Shown here piece after piece: positions 53,961 through 64,000 of a stretch of 64,000 nucleotides of DNA. The first letter of the stretch is position 1, and each line of letters starts with the position of its first letter. This DNA is from Erythrobacter sp. (GTDB taxonomy: Bacteria > Pseudomonadota > Alphaproteobacteria > Sphingomonadales > Sphingomonadaceae). The position numbers and the translations under genes are program-made. The stretch lies in NCBI GenBank assembly GCA_009993635.1, contig JAACTC010000006.1, forward strand, positions 310,001-374,000. The letters run 5' to 3'. The notes beneath the pieces are model-generated. The model searched no databases and had not been told where the DNA came from. It saw only the letters and a program-made list of their open reading frames with translations.

Positions 53961-54891
53961 CATCACTGCCGAAGACGCCGGTATCAGCTGGAAGCTGACC
54001 GCTCTGGTCGACCGCTCCGCCGCCGAAGCGGCCCTCGCCGCGAGTGTGGAGGATAGCTGGGACAGCGATCTGGTGATGAGCGCGCACGAAGTGGAGGCGG
54101 ACCGCTACGACCCGATGAACGCAGGCCTGTGGCGGATCGAGGCGTGGTATCCGCGCAAGCCCGACAAGGCTCTGCGCGCCACGCTGAAAAAAATGTTCAA
54201 CGGCCGTCCGCCGGAATTCGAGCTCGAAAAGGTCGAACCGGAAGACTGGGTCACACTCAGCCAGCAAGCGGTCGAACCGGTGCGCGCCGGCCCGTTTCAT
54301 ATCCGCACGCCCGAGTACCCGGCGGCCAGCGATGCCATCGACCTCGTGATCCCGGCCAGCCGCGCTTTCGGCACCGGCCAGCATCAGACCACCGCCGGGT
54401 GCCTCGCGATGCTGGGTTACCTGCGCGACAGGGGCCTGCGACCGCGCTGGATCGCCGATATCGGCACGGGCACCGGCCTGCTCGCCATCGGGGCGCTCAA
54501 ACTGTTTCCCACCGCCAATATCATCGCGAGCGACATCGACCCGGTGTGCCGGGAAATCGTGGATGAGAACGCGCATGGCAACGCGGTTGCGCTGGGCCAG
54601 AGGCCCGGCGCACTGCATTACGTCACCGCACCGGGGATGGACCATCCGGCGCTGAAGGCGCGTGCGCCCTACGACCTGCTGATCGCGAATATCCTTGCCG
54701 GGCCGCTGGTCGAACTCGCTCCCGATTTCGCGCGAACGCTGATGCCGGGCGCGCGGGTGATCCTTGCCGGATTGCTGACCACGCAGGAGCCGCGCGTGCT
54801 GCGCGCCTACCAGCGGCAGGGGCTGCGGCTGGAGCGCAGGATCGTCGACGGCGACTGGTCGATCCTGTGCCTGCGGATGCCCGGCTGGTGA
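53950..54891 (+). CDS. prmA: Ribosomal protein L11 methyltransferase
   Basis: 313 aa SAM-dependent enzyme that trimethylates ribosomal protein L11. Start at 53950 behind AAGGAAGAG. The N-terminal substrate-recognition domain is followed by PASRAFGTGQHQTTAGC, the SAM loop IADIGTGTGLLAIGA and ANILAGPLVELAP. The GTGA overlap with the next gene indicates translational coupling. Confidence 0.94.
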   Translation: MSADITAEDAGISWKLTALVDRSAAEAALAASVEDSWDSDLVMSAHEVEADRYDPMNAGLWRIEAWYPRKPDKALRATLKKMFNGRPPEFELEKVEPEDWVTLSQQAVEPVRAGPFHIRTPEYPAASDAIDLVIPASRAFGTGQHQTTAGCLAMLGYLRDRGLRPRWIADIGTGTGLLAIGALKLFPTANIIASDIDPVCREIVDENAHGNAVALGQRPGALHYVTAPGMDHPALKARAPYDLLIANILAGPLVELAPDFARTLMPGARVILAGLLTTQEPRVLRAYQRQGLRLERRIVDGDWSILCLRMPGW

Positions 54892-55589
54892 GGCTGGCGA
54901 GGCTGCTCGGCTGGGGCATCGGCGGGCTGCTTGGCGCGCTGGTCCTGCTGGTCGGCGGCTTCTTCTTTTCCGCCTGGATCGGATCGAGCATTCCGCGCAA
55001 TTCCGATTGGGTCCAGGCCGAAACCGGCATCCCGATCATGGTGGAAACCAATGGCTATCACACCGGGATCGTGATGCCGGTGGCGACACCGACGAAGGAC
55101 TGGCGCGCGACCTTCCCCTCCGCCGCGCAGCCGATGGCGGACGGACGGCTGCCGACGCACGTCTCGGTCGGCTGGGGCGATCGCGAGGTGTTCCTGACCG
55201 TGCCGACCTGGGGCGATCTGAAAGCGAGCACCGCGCTGCGGATCGCCACCCGGGGCGGGCCCGCGGTTATGCGGGTGGCGCATTACCATCGCCCCGCAGG
55301 CGGCCCCAACCACCGCTGGATCGTCCTGCGCGAGGAAGAATACGCCCGCCTGGTCGCTGAGGTCGAAAAGGCGCTGCCCTCGATAGAGGATCCGAGAAAC
55401 CGGGTGAGCCACGAAAGCTTCGACCCGCTGGCCAGGGTCTACGACAGCACGGGGCACTACACGCTCGGCAACACCTGCAACCAGTGGGTCGGCGATACGC
55501 TGGCGGCGGCAGGGATCGAGATGGGCCTGTGGACGCCGCTGGCGGGCGGAGTGATGAAGTGGATACCCGAGAGCGGGCCGCGGCCCTGA
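54888..55589 (+). CDS. DUF2459 family membrane-anchored protein
   Basis: 233 aa starting with GTG at 54888, overlapping the prmA stop as GTGA. One N-terminal membrane anchor (LLGWGIGGLLGALVLLVGGFFF) and a periplasmic domain with ETNGYHTGIVMPV, SVGWGDREVFLTVPTW and TLGNTCNQWVGDTLAAAGI. The Cys/His/Asn pattern of the last segment resembles a cysteine-hydrolase fold, but the family has no established activity. The 67 bases after it contain a tandem CTGACGGCCAAGTC-type repeat. Confidence 0.85.
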   Translation: MRLARLLGWGIGGLLGALVLLVGGFFFSAWIGSSIPRNSDWVQAETGIPIMVETNGYHTGIVMPVATPTKDWRATFPSAAQPMADGRLPTHVSVGWGDREVFLTVPTWGDLKASTALRIATRGGPAVMRVAHYHRPAGGPNHRWIVLREEEYARLVAEVEKALPSIEDPRNRVSHESFDPLARVYDSTGHYTLGNTCNQWVGDTLAAAGIEMGLWTPLAGGVMKWIPESGPRP

Positions 55590-55656
55590 CGGCCAAGTCC
55601 TGACGGACAAGATTCGTGATGACGCGCGCGCCTGCCTACATTAGTGTCAGTAAACC

Positions 55657-56484
55657 ATGATCGACCTGCCACCCGCTTTCGATATGTTCGCAGACCGCAT
55701 GATGCGGGTGATCTATTTCGACATGCAACGCTATCTGGTTGCGGCGGGTTTCTTCACCGTTGCGCTGCTGGTGTTCCGCAGCTGGGCGCGGCGCAAGCGT
55801 ATTCAGGGCCGCCGTGCGACACGCAAGGATTACACGCGCGAGATCGCGTCTTCGCTGCGCACCTCGGTGATTTTCGCGCTGACCACGTTCCTGACGCTGG
55901 GCCTGCGCGAACTGGGCCTCGTCAAACTGAAGCTGGAAACCTTCGCGCTGTTCACCGTCGTGTGGCAGACCGCGCTGATGATCCTGGCGCACGATGCCTA
56001 TTTCTACTGGATGCATCGCGCCCTGCACCACAGGCGCCTGTTCCGCGCGACGCACCTGCATCACCACAAATCGCGCACCCCCACCCCGTGGACCGCGTAT
56101 AGTTTTTCCAGCTGGGAAGCGGTGACCGAGGCGCTGTTCATCCCGCTGTTCATGCTGGCGACGAGCACGCTTGGTCTTGCGATGACCGGGCTCGCGGTGT
56201 TCCTGTTCCTGTGGCACATGATTGTGCGCAACGTGATCGGGCACCTCGGCGTGGAGCTGTACCCGGCGGGCTGGGTCGACAACCGCTGGACCCGCTGGTG
56301 GAACACGACCACACACCACGATCTGCACCACAGTTCGGGCAACACGAATTTCGGGCTCTATTTCACGTGGTGGGACCGCTGGATGGGGACCGAGCATCCG
56401 CGCTATCGCGAGGAATTCCGCAAGGTCACCGCGCGTACGCGCAAGGCGGAAGCAGAACCGCAGCGGGAATCGGCACCCGCCTGA
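55657..56484 (+). CDS. Sterol desaturase / fatty acid hydroxylase family protein
   Basis: 275 aa membrane di-iron enzyme with 4-5 hydrophobic segments. The histidine clusters required for the iron site are HDAYFYWMHRALHH, THLHHHKSRTP and TTHHDLHHSSG. Members hydroxylate or desaturate sterols, fatty acids or carotenoids; in sphingomonads carotenoid or hopanoid/lipid hydroxylation is a common role, but no pathway genes are adjacent. ATG at 55657. Convergent with the class A beta-lactamase-like gene. Confidence 0.92.
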   Translation: MIDLPPAFDMFADRMMRVIYFDMQRYLVAAGFFTVALLVFRSWARRKRIQGRRATRKDYTREIASSLRTSVIFALTTFLTLGLRELGLVKLKLETFALFTVVWQTALMILAHDAYFYWMHRALHHRRLFRATHLHHHKSRTPTPWTAYSFSSWEAVTEALFIPLFMLATSTLGLAMTGLAVFLFLWHMIVRNVIGHLGVELYPAGWVDNRWTRWWNTTTHHDLHHSSGNTNFGLYFTWWDRWMGTEHPRYREEFRKVTARTRKAEAEPQRESAPA

Positions 56485-56488
56485 CGGA

Positions 56489-57697
56489 TCAGGATGTCGC
56501 CGCTTCGGGCGTTCCAACCGGTACGGGCTCGTCCGCCCGGTTTGCGCCGGCACCCGCCATCATCTCGTGATAGCCCGCGACCGCACGCACCACGCCGTGC
56601 ATCATCTCCATCCGCTCCGGCACGGGGGCGATGGTTTTCCCGATCAGCACGGCAACCGTATAGATGGTGCCGTCGGGCGCGGTCAGGATGCCGACGTCGT
56701 TATAGCCCGCCTGGTATCCCGGTTGGCCCGGCGGCACGATGTCGAGCACCTGGCCCGTGCCCGTCTTGTGCGCGATCCGCCATCCTTCCGGCAGGCCGCC
56801 CTTCAGCCGGTTGGGGCCGCTCTTCACATCGCCGAGCCAGGCGAGAAACCGGCTGGTCCCCCCATCCGACAGCAGTTCGCCCGACTGCAACTGCGCCAGC
56901 GCGGCGGCAATCGCCACCGGGCTCGCCCCGTCGACCGGGTCCTGCACATAGCGGTCGAACGCGTCGCGCCGCACCGAATGCGGCACGGTCTTGCGGACTT
57001 CGAAGAAGGTCTTGCCCAGCGCGTAGCTCTGTTGCCATTCAAGCCCGGCGATCGCCGACTGCATCGGCCTTTCGCCCGGGCCGAAGCGGATATCGGCAAA
57101 GCCCTTCCGCGCCAGCACGCGCCGCACCGCATCCGGCCCGCCCACGCGGCGCAGCACCATGTCGTTCGCGGTATTGTCGCTCTGGGTCAGCGCGCGCTCG
57201 ATGAAATCGGCATAGGTCGTGGTGAAGCTGCCATTGGCGACCACGGTCTTGCGGATCGGGCTGTGGAACACCGCCAGATCGTCCACCCGAACCGTGCCCC
57301 GTTCGCCCAGATCCAGTTCGCCGCGATCCGCCATTTCGAGCGCGGCCAGCGCGACCCACAGCTTGCTGACGCTCTGCTGGGGATACAGATCCGTGCCGTT
57401 GAAATGCATCATCCGCCCGCGTGCCGGATCGCTGGCCGCAATGCCCACCTTGCCTTCCAGATCGGTGCCGAGCGCGAACAGCCGGTCGTCGAGCCATTCC
57501 TCCTCGGGCGATCGCTCGACCGCGATGTCCTCCGCTGCCTGCGCGATCCGCTCTTCGAAACTGGGCGCGCCCGATGTCCCGCCGGTCTCCCCGGTGAGGT
57601 GACAGGTGGAGAGCGCCGCCAGAGCGAGCGCGCAGACGATCAGGACCGGCAGATTGCGCATCGTGCCGCATATAGCGACGATGCGGCGATATTTCAT
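56489..57697 (-). CDS. Class A beta-lactamase-like serine hydrolase, predicted lipoprotein
   Basis: 402 aa (or 390 from ATG at 57661). The signal ends in a lipobox ALSTC. Active-site motifs of class A enzymes are present: SVSK (QQSVSKLWVAL, near residue 105), SDN (TQSDNTAND, near 170) and KTG (HKTGTG, near 310); a glutamate in GPGERPMQ occupies the omega-loop position (E166 equivalent). It is longer than usual class A enzymes (about 290 aa), with an N-terminal extension and loop insertions, so beta-lactam hydrolysis is likely but not certain; a DD-peptidase-like role is the alternative. 13 bases after the ligA stop on the same strand, so probably co-transcribed with ligA. Confidence 0.88.
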   Translation of the reverse strand: MKYRRIVAICGTMRNLPVLIVCALALAALSTCHLTGETGGTSGAPSFEERIAQAAEDIAVERSPEEEWLDDRLFALGTDLEGKVGIAASDPARGRMMHFNGTDLYPQQSVSKLWVALAALEMADRGELDLGERGTVRVDDLAVFHSPIRKTVVANGSFTTTYADFIERALTQSDNTANDMVLRRVGGPDAVRRVLARKGFADIRFGPGERPMQSAIAGLEWQQSYALGKTFFEVRKTVPHSVRRDAFDRYVQDPVDGASPVAIAAALAQLQSGELLSDGGTSRFLAWLGDVKSGPNRLKGGLPEGWRIAHKTGTGQVLDIVPPGQPGYQAGYNDVGILTAPDGTIYTVAVLIGKTIAPVPERMEMMHGVVRAVAGYHEMMAGAGANRADEPVPVGTPEAATS

Positions 57698-57710
57698 GCG
57701 CTGCGGCGCG

Positions 57711-59945
<2,235 letters not shown>

Positions 59946-60017
59946 TTACGGAAGTCATTTTCTCCTGCCCGAAACACACATATGTTGTGTGGCGAACAGG
60001 GAATGGGGGGACTCGGC

Positions 60018-61019
60018 ATGGGACTGGCGAGAAAGATCGGCTGCGGCTGCGGCACAATCCTGATGGTGGTGGTCGTGGCGGCGGTCGCGATCTGGGTGTG
60101 GAAACCGTGGACCCAGCTCGCGCCGCTGGAAATGGTGGAGCCCGACACCAGGCTTGGCCAACGGGTCGATGCCGGCGATGTGCTGGGCAATTTCTATCCC
60201 GCAGGCGGCGCCATCGACGGACCCGGCGTGCTGCTGATCGGCGGGAGCGAAGGCGGGCTGGGCAGCGAGATGGACCGGCTGGCGCGCGCGTTACAGGATG
60301 ACGGTTTCTCCGTCCTCCACATGAGCTACTGGCGCGCGCCCGACCAGCCGCAGCGGCTGGAGGGCATCAGGCTGGAGGCTTTCCAGCGCGGGCTCGCCTG
60401 GCTGCGCGCGCAGCCGCAGGTCGATGCATCGCGCCTGGCGATGATCGGCTGGTCGCGCGGCACCGAGGCCACTCAACTGCTCGCTATCCGCGATCCCGCG
60501 ATCAAGGCGATCGTGCTGGGCCAGCCGAGCAATGTGGTTACCCCTGGTTTCAGCTGGGACGAGCCGTGGAAGCAGCTCGGCAGCCCGTGGAGCTGGCGCG
60601 GCACCCCTGTGCCATATCTCGATACCAGCGGCATCCAGACGATGGGCGGCGATATGGACGAGGCCGCAACGCAGATCGCGGCAAAGGCGAAGCAACATCC
60701 CGAAGCGGTCATCCCCATCGCGGAGGTGGGCGTACCGGTGCTGATCGTCTGCGGCGAATCGGACATCCTGTGGCCCTCGTGCCAGATCGGCCGCGAAATG
60801 GCCGATACCGCGGCACAGGCGGGCAAGGATACCGTGCGGCTGCTCGCCTACCCCGATGCAGGGCACTACGCCTTCGGCGGGCCGGTGGAGGAAGACGATC
60901 CGGCCTTCGAAAAGCTTTCCCGCCTTGGCGGATCGAACGAAGGCACCGCCGATGCCCTGCGCGAAAGCTACCGCGAGATCGTGGTGTTCCTGCGGGACGC
61001 GATCGGCGGCGAAGACTGA
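60018..61019 (+). CDS. Alpha/beta hydrolase with BAAT-like thioesterase domain, membrane-anchored
   Basis: 333 aa. An N-terminal membrane anchor (ILMVVVVAAVAIWVW) precedes a hydrolase domain with GGSEGGLG, the nucleophile elbow IGWSRGTEATQL, an aspartate in CGESDILWPS and a histidine in PDAGHYAFGG. This is the pattern of acyl-CoA thioester hydrolase/BAAT C-terminal family proteins, though exported members probably act on esters or amides. Start at 60018 follows GGGGGGAC. Divergent from ligA, convergent with the lipoprotein gene. Confidence 0.85.
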   Translation: MGLARKIGCGCGTILMVVVVAAVAIWVWKPWTQLAPLEMVEPDTRLGQRVDAGDVLGNFYPAGGAIDGPGVLLIGGSEGGLGSEMDRLARALQDDGFSVLHMSYWRAPDQPQRLEGIRLEAFQRGLAWLRAQPQVDASRLAMIGWSRGTEATQLLAIRDPAIKAIVLGQPSNVVTPGFSWDEPWKQLGSPWSWRGTPVPYLDTSGIQTMGGDMDEAATQIAAKAKQHPEAVIPIAEVGVPVLIVCGESDILWPSCQIGREMADTAAQAGKDTVRLLAYPDAGHYAFGGPVEEDDPAFEKLSRLGGSNEGTADALRESYREIVVFLRDAIGGED

Positions 61020-61060
61020 ACACGGACGGCGATCGACCACGGGTCACGATCCGGTCGCGG

Positions 61061-62017
61061 TCAGGATATCCAGGATATCCCGCTGCTGCGAATGATCCAG
61101 CCGCCGGAAGTGGGCTCCATCGAATATCCATACCCCTCGCCGCCCTGGTTGCCGTAAACGACGGCCCCTTCCGCGGCGCATTCCTGCCCGTCGCATTCGA
61201 TCCTGGCATCGACGAAGAACGCCGGTTCGTCCGTGGCGCGCAGCACCACGCCGCCATCGTTCCAGCGGCATTGTTTTGCTGCGTATAATCCGTCGAACCG
61301 CCGGCTCAGCCGGGCCAGCATTTCTGGGTCTGTCTGACGCAGGCATGCCGGACGGGTGCGATTGCCTTCTTCGGCGCGTGCCTGTTCGATCACATGCCCG
61401 AACAGCGCCTCGCGAGGATCGTCGATACTTCGGATCATCGCAACCGAACCGCCGATGGCGCGATCCTCGTTCTTCACGTGATCGATGATGGAAGGCGGCG
61501 GCGGCGGTGGGGGCGACGGTGGAGATGGCAAGCGCGCCGCATCCTTCCGGTCGGCGCGCTCCAGCAGTTCCAGGCCATAAAGCTGCATCGCGGGGCCCGT
61601 CGCACATTCTTCCGGCACGGGCTGGACGACGAAGTCCGAGATCGGCCGCTCAGGTGGCAGCCTGCCCCCACCGCCCCGCACCCGGTCGCCCGGCGCGATC
61701 CTCGTACCGGTGCTGCGATCCAGTACCGACCATTTGCCGTTGTCCTTGGTTTCGACCTGGATATCCTCGCCCCACAGGATGACGGCAGGCTCGGATCCGG
61801 GATCGAGAGTGAGGCACGGCCCCTGCCGCACGAGGGTGCCGGAAACGAGCGATTCCATGGCGCCAAGGCCGCTGCCGGTGAGCAGGACGGGAGGATCGGC
61901 GGGATCGTAGGCCTGCGCAGGCTCGGTCATCCGCGGGACGGGGGGCGCCGTGCTATCGCCGCACGCCGCGAGAGACATGGCAACGGCGCATGACACCGAT
62001 GCGGCCGTGCGAATCAA
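61061..62017 (-). CDS. Uncharacterised lipoprotein downstream of recN
   Basis: 318 aa from a TTG at 62017 that overlaps the recN stop (TTGA), with GGAGGGGG ahead. Signal ending in SLAACGDS, a lipobox. The body has a polyproline stretch (SPPSPPPPPPP) near residue 185, about six cysteines and no recognised domain; the last 50 residues (ECDGQECAAEGAVVYG..., SGISWIS) are glycine-rich. The overlap suggests translational coupling with recN. No function is suggested by the sequence. Confidence 0.75.
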   Translation of the reverse strand: MIRTAASVSCAVAMSLAACGDSTAPPVPRMTEPAQAYDPADPPVLLTGSGLGAMESLVSGTLVRQGPCLTLDPGSEPAVILWGEDIQVETKDNGKWSVLDRSTGTRIAPGDRVRGGGGRLPPERPISDFVVQPVPEECATGPAMQLYGLELLERADRKDAARLPSPPSPPPPPPPSIIDHVKNEDRAIGGSVAMIRSIDDPREALFGHVIEQARAEEGNRTRPACLRQTDPEMLARLSRRFDGLYAAKQCRWNDGGVVLRATDEPAFFVDARIECDGQECAAEGAVVYGNQGGEGYGYSMEPTSGGWIIRSSGISWIS

Positions 62018-63678
62018 ACCCCCTCCAGCAGCCGATCCGCCTGCGCGCGCGCCTCGGGCGTGACTTCCGCGCCCGACAGCATGCGGGCGATCTCCTCTTT
62101 CCGGCCCTCCGCATCGAGCAGCACGACCGAGGTCTTGGTGACCGTACCGCTGCTCGCCTTGGCGATCTGGTAGTGGACGCGGCCGCGGGCGGCGACCTGC
62201 GGGGAGTGCGTCACCACCAGCACCTGCCCGTCGCTGGCGAGGCGCGCCAGTCGCTCTCCGATGGCAGAGGCGACCGCGCCGCCCACGCCGCGGTCGATCT
62301 CGTCGAAGATCATCGTGGCCGCGCCGCCCTGCTCGGCCAGCGCGACCTTCAGCGCGAGGATGAAGCGCGACAACTCGCCGCCGCTGGCGATCTTGTTCAG
62401 GGGCGCGAAGTCCGCGCCCGGATTGGTCGCGATGAGGAATTCGACCGCGTCCATCCCGCTCGCGCCCCACTTTTCCTGCGGCAGCGGCTGGACGTCGGTG
62501 CGGAAGCGCGCGGAATCGAGTTTGAGCGGGGCCAGTTCCTGCTCCACCGCCTTGTCCAGCGCCTTGGCGGCTGTCTTGCGCGCCTTGCGCAGCCGCAAGG
62601 CCGCGCCTTCATAGGCGTCGAACGCCTCGCGCTCTGCCAGCCGCAGGGCATCGAGCTGTGCCTCGCCGCCCTCTATCGCATCGAGCTTGGCGCGCAGTTC
62701 GCGCATCTTGTTAGGCAGTTCGTCGACTTCGCAGCGATGCTTGCGGGCCAGCGCGCGCAGATCGAACAGGCGCGTTTCGGCAGCGTCGAGCGCGGCGGGG
62801 TCGTGGACCAGTGCCTCGGCGGCTTCTTCCAGCTTCTCCTCAGCCTCGGTCGCCTCCAGGATCGCACGGTCGAGCGCGCCCAGCGCCTCGGCCAGCAGCT
62901 TGTGCTCGCCCGCTATCCGGTCGAGCCGCCGCGCGGCGGTGCGCAGCTCGCTCAGCGGCGAATCCGAGCCTTCCCAGATGTGGCGCAATTCCTCGAGATC
63001 GCCCGACAGTCGCTCGCCCTTCTGCATCGAGGCACGCGCTTCGGCGAGGCGTGCCTCCTCGCCCGCCTGCGGCGCAATGTCGGTCAGTTCGGCAAGATGC
63101 GCGAGCAGCAGATCCTGTTCCGCGCTGGCCGCGTCGATCGCATCGCGCGCCTCTTCCAGCGCCTCTGCCGCGCGCTGCCATTCGCGCCAGTTGCGCGCCA
63201 CCTTGGCAGGATCGGCCTCCGCGAACCGGTCGAGCAACTGCCGGTGCCCGCGTGGGTTTACCAGCCCGCGATCATCGTGCTGGCCGTGCAATTCGACCAG
63301 CATTGGCGCCAGAGTGCGGAGCAGCCCCACGCTGGCCGACTGGTCGTTGACGAAGGCCTTCGATCCGCCGTCCGCCTTCACCTGCCGCCGGACGATCAAC
63401 GGCTCGCCGGGCTCTATCGCCAGGCCCGCATCGTCCAGCGCCTCAGCAATGGCGGGCGGCAGAGTGGCGAATTCGAAGCTGGCGGACACGCTGGCCTGTT
63501 TGGCGCCGCTGCGCACGAGGCCGCTATCCGCCCGGTCGCCCAGCACCAGCCCCAGCGCATCGAGCAGGATCGACTTGCCCGCCCCCGTTTCCCCGGTGAG
63601 CACGCCAAGGCCGAGCCCGAAATCGAGATCGAGCGCCTCGATCAGCACGACATTGCGGACGGCGAGTTGGGTCAGCAT
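62014..63678 (-). CDS. recN: DNA repair protein RecN
   Basis: 554 aa SMC-like ATPase for double-strand break repair. Walker A GETGAGKSILLDALGLVLG at residues 29-47, a central antiparallel coiled coil, the signature ASGGELSRFILALK and Walker B IFDEIDRGVGG near the C-terminus. Complete. It lies downstream of bamD on the same strand, as in many alphaproteobacteria. Confidence 0.97.
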   Translation of the reverse strand: MLTQLAVRNVVLIEALDLDFGLGLGVLTGETGAGKSILLDALGLVLGDRADSGLVRSGAKQASVSASFEFATLPPAIAEALDDAGLAIEPGEPLIVRRQVKADGGSKAFVNDQSASVGLLRTLAPMLVELHGQHDDRGLVNPRGHRQLLDRFAEADPAKVARNWREWQRAAEALEEARDAIDAASAEQDLLLAHLAELTDIAPQAGEEARLAEARASMQKGERLSGDLEELRHIWEGSDSPLSELRTAARRLDRIAGEHKLLAEALGALDRAILEATEAEEKLEEAAEALVHDPAALDAAETRLFDLRALARKHRCEVDELPNKMRELRAKLDAIEGGEAQLDALRLAEREAFDAYEGAALRLRKARKTAAKALDKAVEQELAPLKLDSARFRTDVQPLPQEKWGASGMDAVEFLIATNPGADFAPLNKIASGGELSRFILALKVALAEQGGAATMIFDEIDRGVGGAVASAIGERLARLASDGQVLVVTHSPQVAARGRVHYQIAKASSGTVTKTSVVLLDAEGRKEEIARMLSGAEVTPEARAQADRLLEGV

Positions 63679-63835
63679 TGCGGCATCGTTCTAGCGCGCC
63701 CTCCGGCCCGCGTCACCGGCGCAGCCGTGCGCTGCCCCTCGTGGATGTGCATAAAGCTGGCGAAGCGGGCGGCATCGGCGATCCGGCACGCGCTTTCGCG
63801 CTGCCTTCGCCCCGCCGCGCGCGACCCCGCGCAGC

Positions 63836-64000
63836 CTAGTTCGCCAGCGCGACCTGCGTGCCGGCCGCGTGGTCTTCCACCAGTGCGAACGCCTTTTCGT
63901 ACCACTCGTTGCCCGGGTAGTTCGCGCCCAAAACGGCGGCGTACTTCTTGGCTTCCTGCGGCAGGCCCAGCGCAAGGCTGGTCTCGGTCAGGCGATAGAG
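63836..64000 (-). CDS. bamD: Outer-membrane assembly factor BamD, 3' end only
   Basis: The last 54 codons of a gene that starts beyond the window. TSLALGLPQEAKKYAAVLG, YPGNEWYEKAFALV and a short terminal AAGTQVALAN match the C-terminal TPR region of BamD, the outer-membrane lipoprotein of the BAM complex. The 157-base gap to recN holds no gene. Confidence 0.85.
   Translation of the reverse strand, partial: LYRLTETSLALGLPQEAKKYAAVLGANYPGNEWYEKAFALVEDHAAGTQVALAN

Noticed and set aside
52882-57697. BlaI operators in front of the beta-lactamase genes
   Set aside because: I looked for TAC-N4-GTA dyads upstream of the SDR/B3 unit and of ligA and found none resembling the pair at 47654-47684.

Overview
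The window is high-GC, tightly packed chromosomal DNA that looks like an alphaproteobacterium of the order Sphingomonadales, most likely an Erythrobacter-type genus. This rests on protein content (GcrA, a YlxR protein with a long C-terminal half, several TonB-dependent receptors, an RGG-tailed PNPase, the rimP-nusA-ylxR-infB order) and on a sphingomonad-type REP repeat inside truB. No species call is possible from the sequence alone.

Region 1 (52-2088): a trifunctional FadJ/FadB-type beta-oxidation enzyme closed by a strong hairpin. Region 2 (2159-19435): an accessory catabolic cluster of four type-B carboxylesterases, a large TonB-dependent receptor, two TetR regulators (one with an extra N-terminal helix-turn-helix), an MmgE/PrpD protein and a DapA-fold protein that both carry twin-arginine signals, an amidohydrolase, a TesB thioesterase that appears to start at ATT, and a VOC protein. 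The units are arranged around four divergent intergenic regions; two share an exact 14-bp motif and a third has a degenerate copy. The cluster ends at a decayed TonB-receptor plug fragment beside tRNA-Ser(CGA), which suggests an acquired or rearranging segment. The layout fits uptake and mainly periplasmic breakdown of an ester-containing compound; the substrate is unknown.

Region 3 (20003-36273) is housekeeping: hspQ, an ABC-2 permease, gcrA, DUF1993, a spermidine-synthase-like protein, then pnp, rpsO, truB and tdk, and rbfA, a PaaI-type thioesterase, infB, ylxR, nusA and rimP. The usual nusA-infB-rbfA-truB-rpsO-pnp order is kept but split by an AbgT-family transporter on the opposite strand.

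Region 4 (36442-49356) mixes an SRAP protein, an M28 peptidase, 3-hydroxybutyrate dehydrogenase, a YpfJ-type metalloprotein, a ClpP-fold protein that has lost its catalytic serine and histidine, a second TonB receptor, a luciferase-like oxidoreductase, a BlaI/M56 pair with a clear double operator, a lipoprotein with HEFAH, and a membrane protein. Region 5 (49361-64000) holds sdhC-sdhD-sdhA without sdhB, a compact run SDR - subclass B3 metallo-beta-lactamase - small ORF - prmA - DUF2459, a sterol desaturase-like protein, a class A beta-lactamase-like lipoprotein behind ligA, an alpha/beta hydrolase, recN with an unknown lipoprotein, and the 3' end of bamD.
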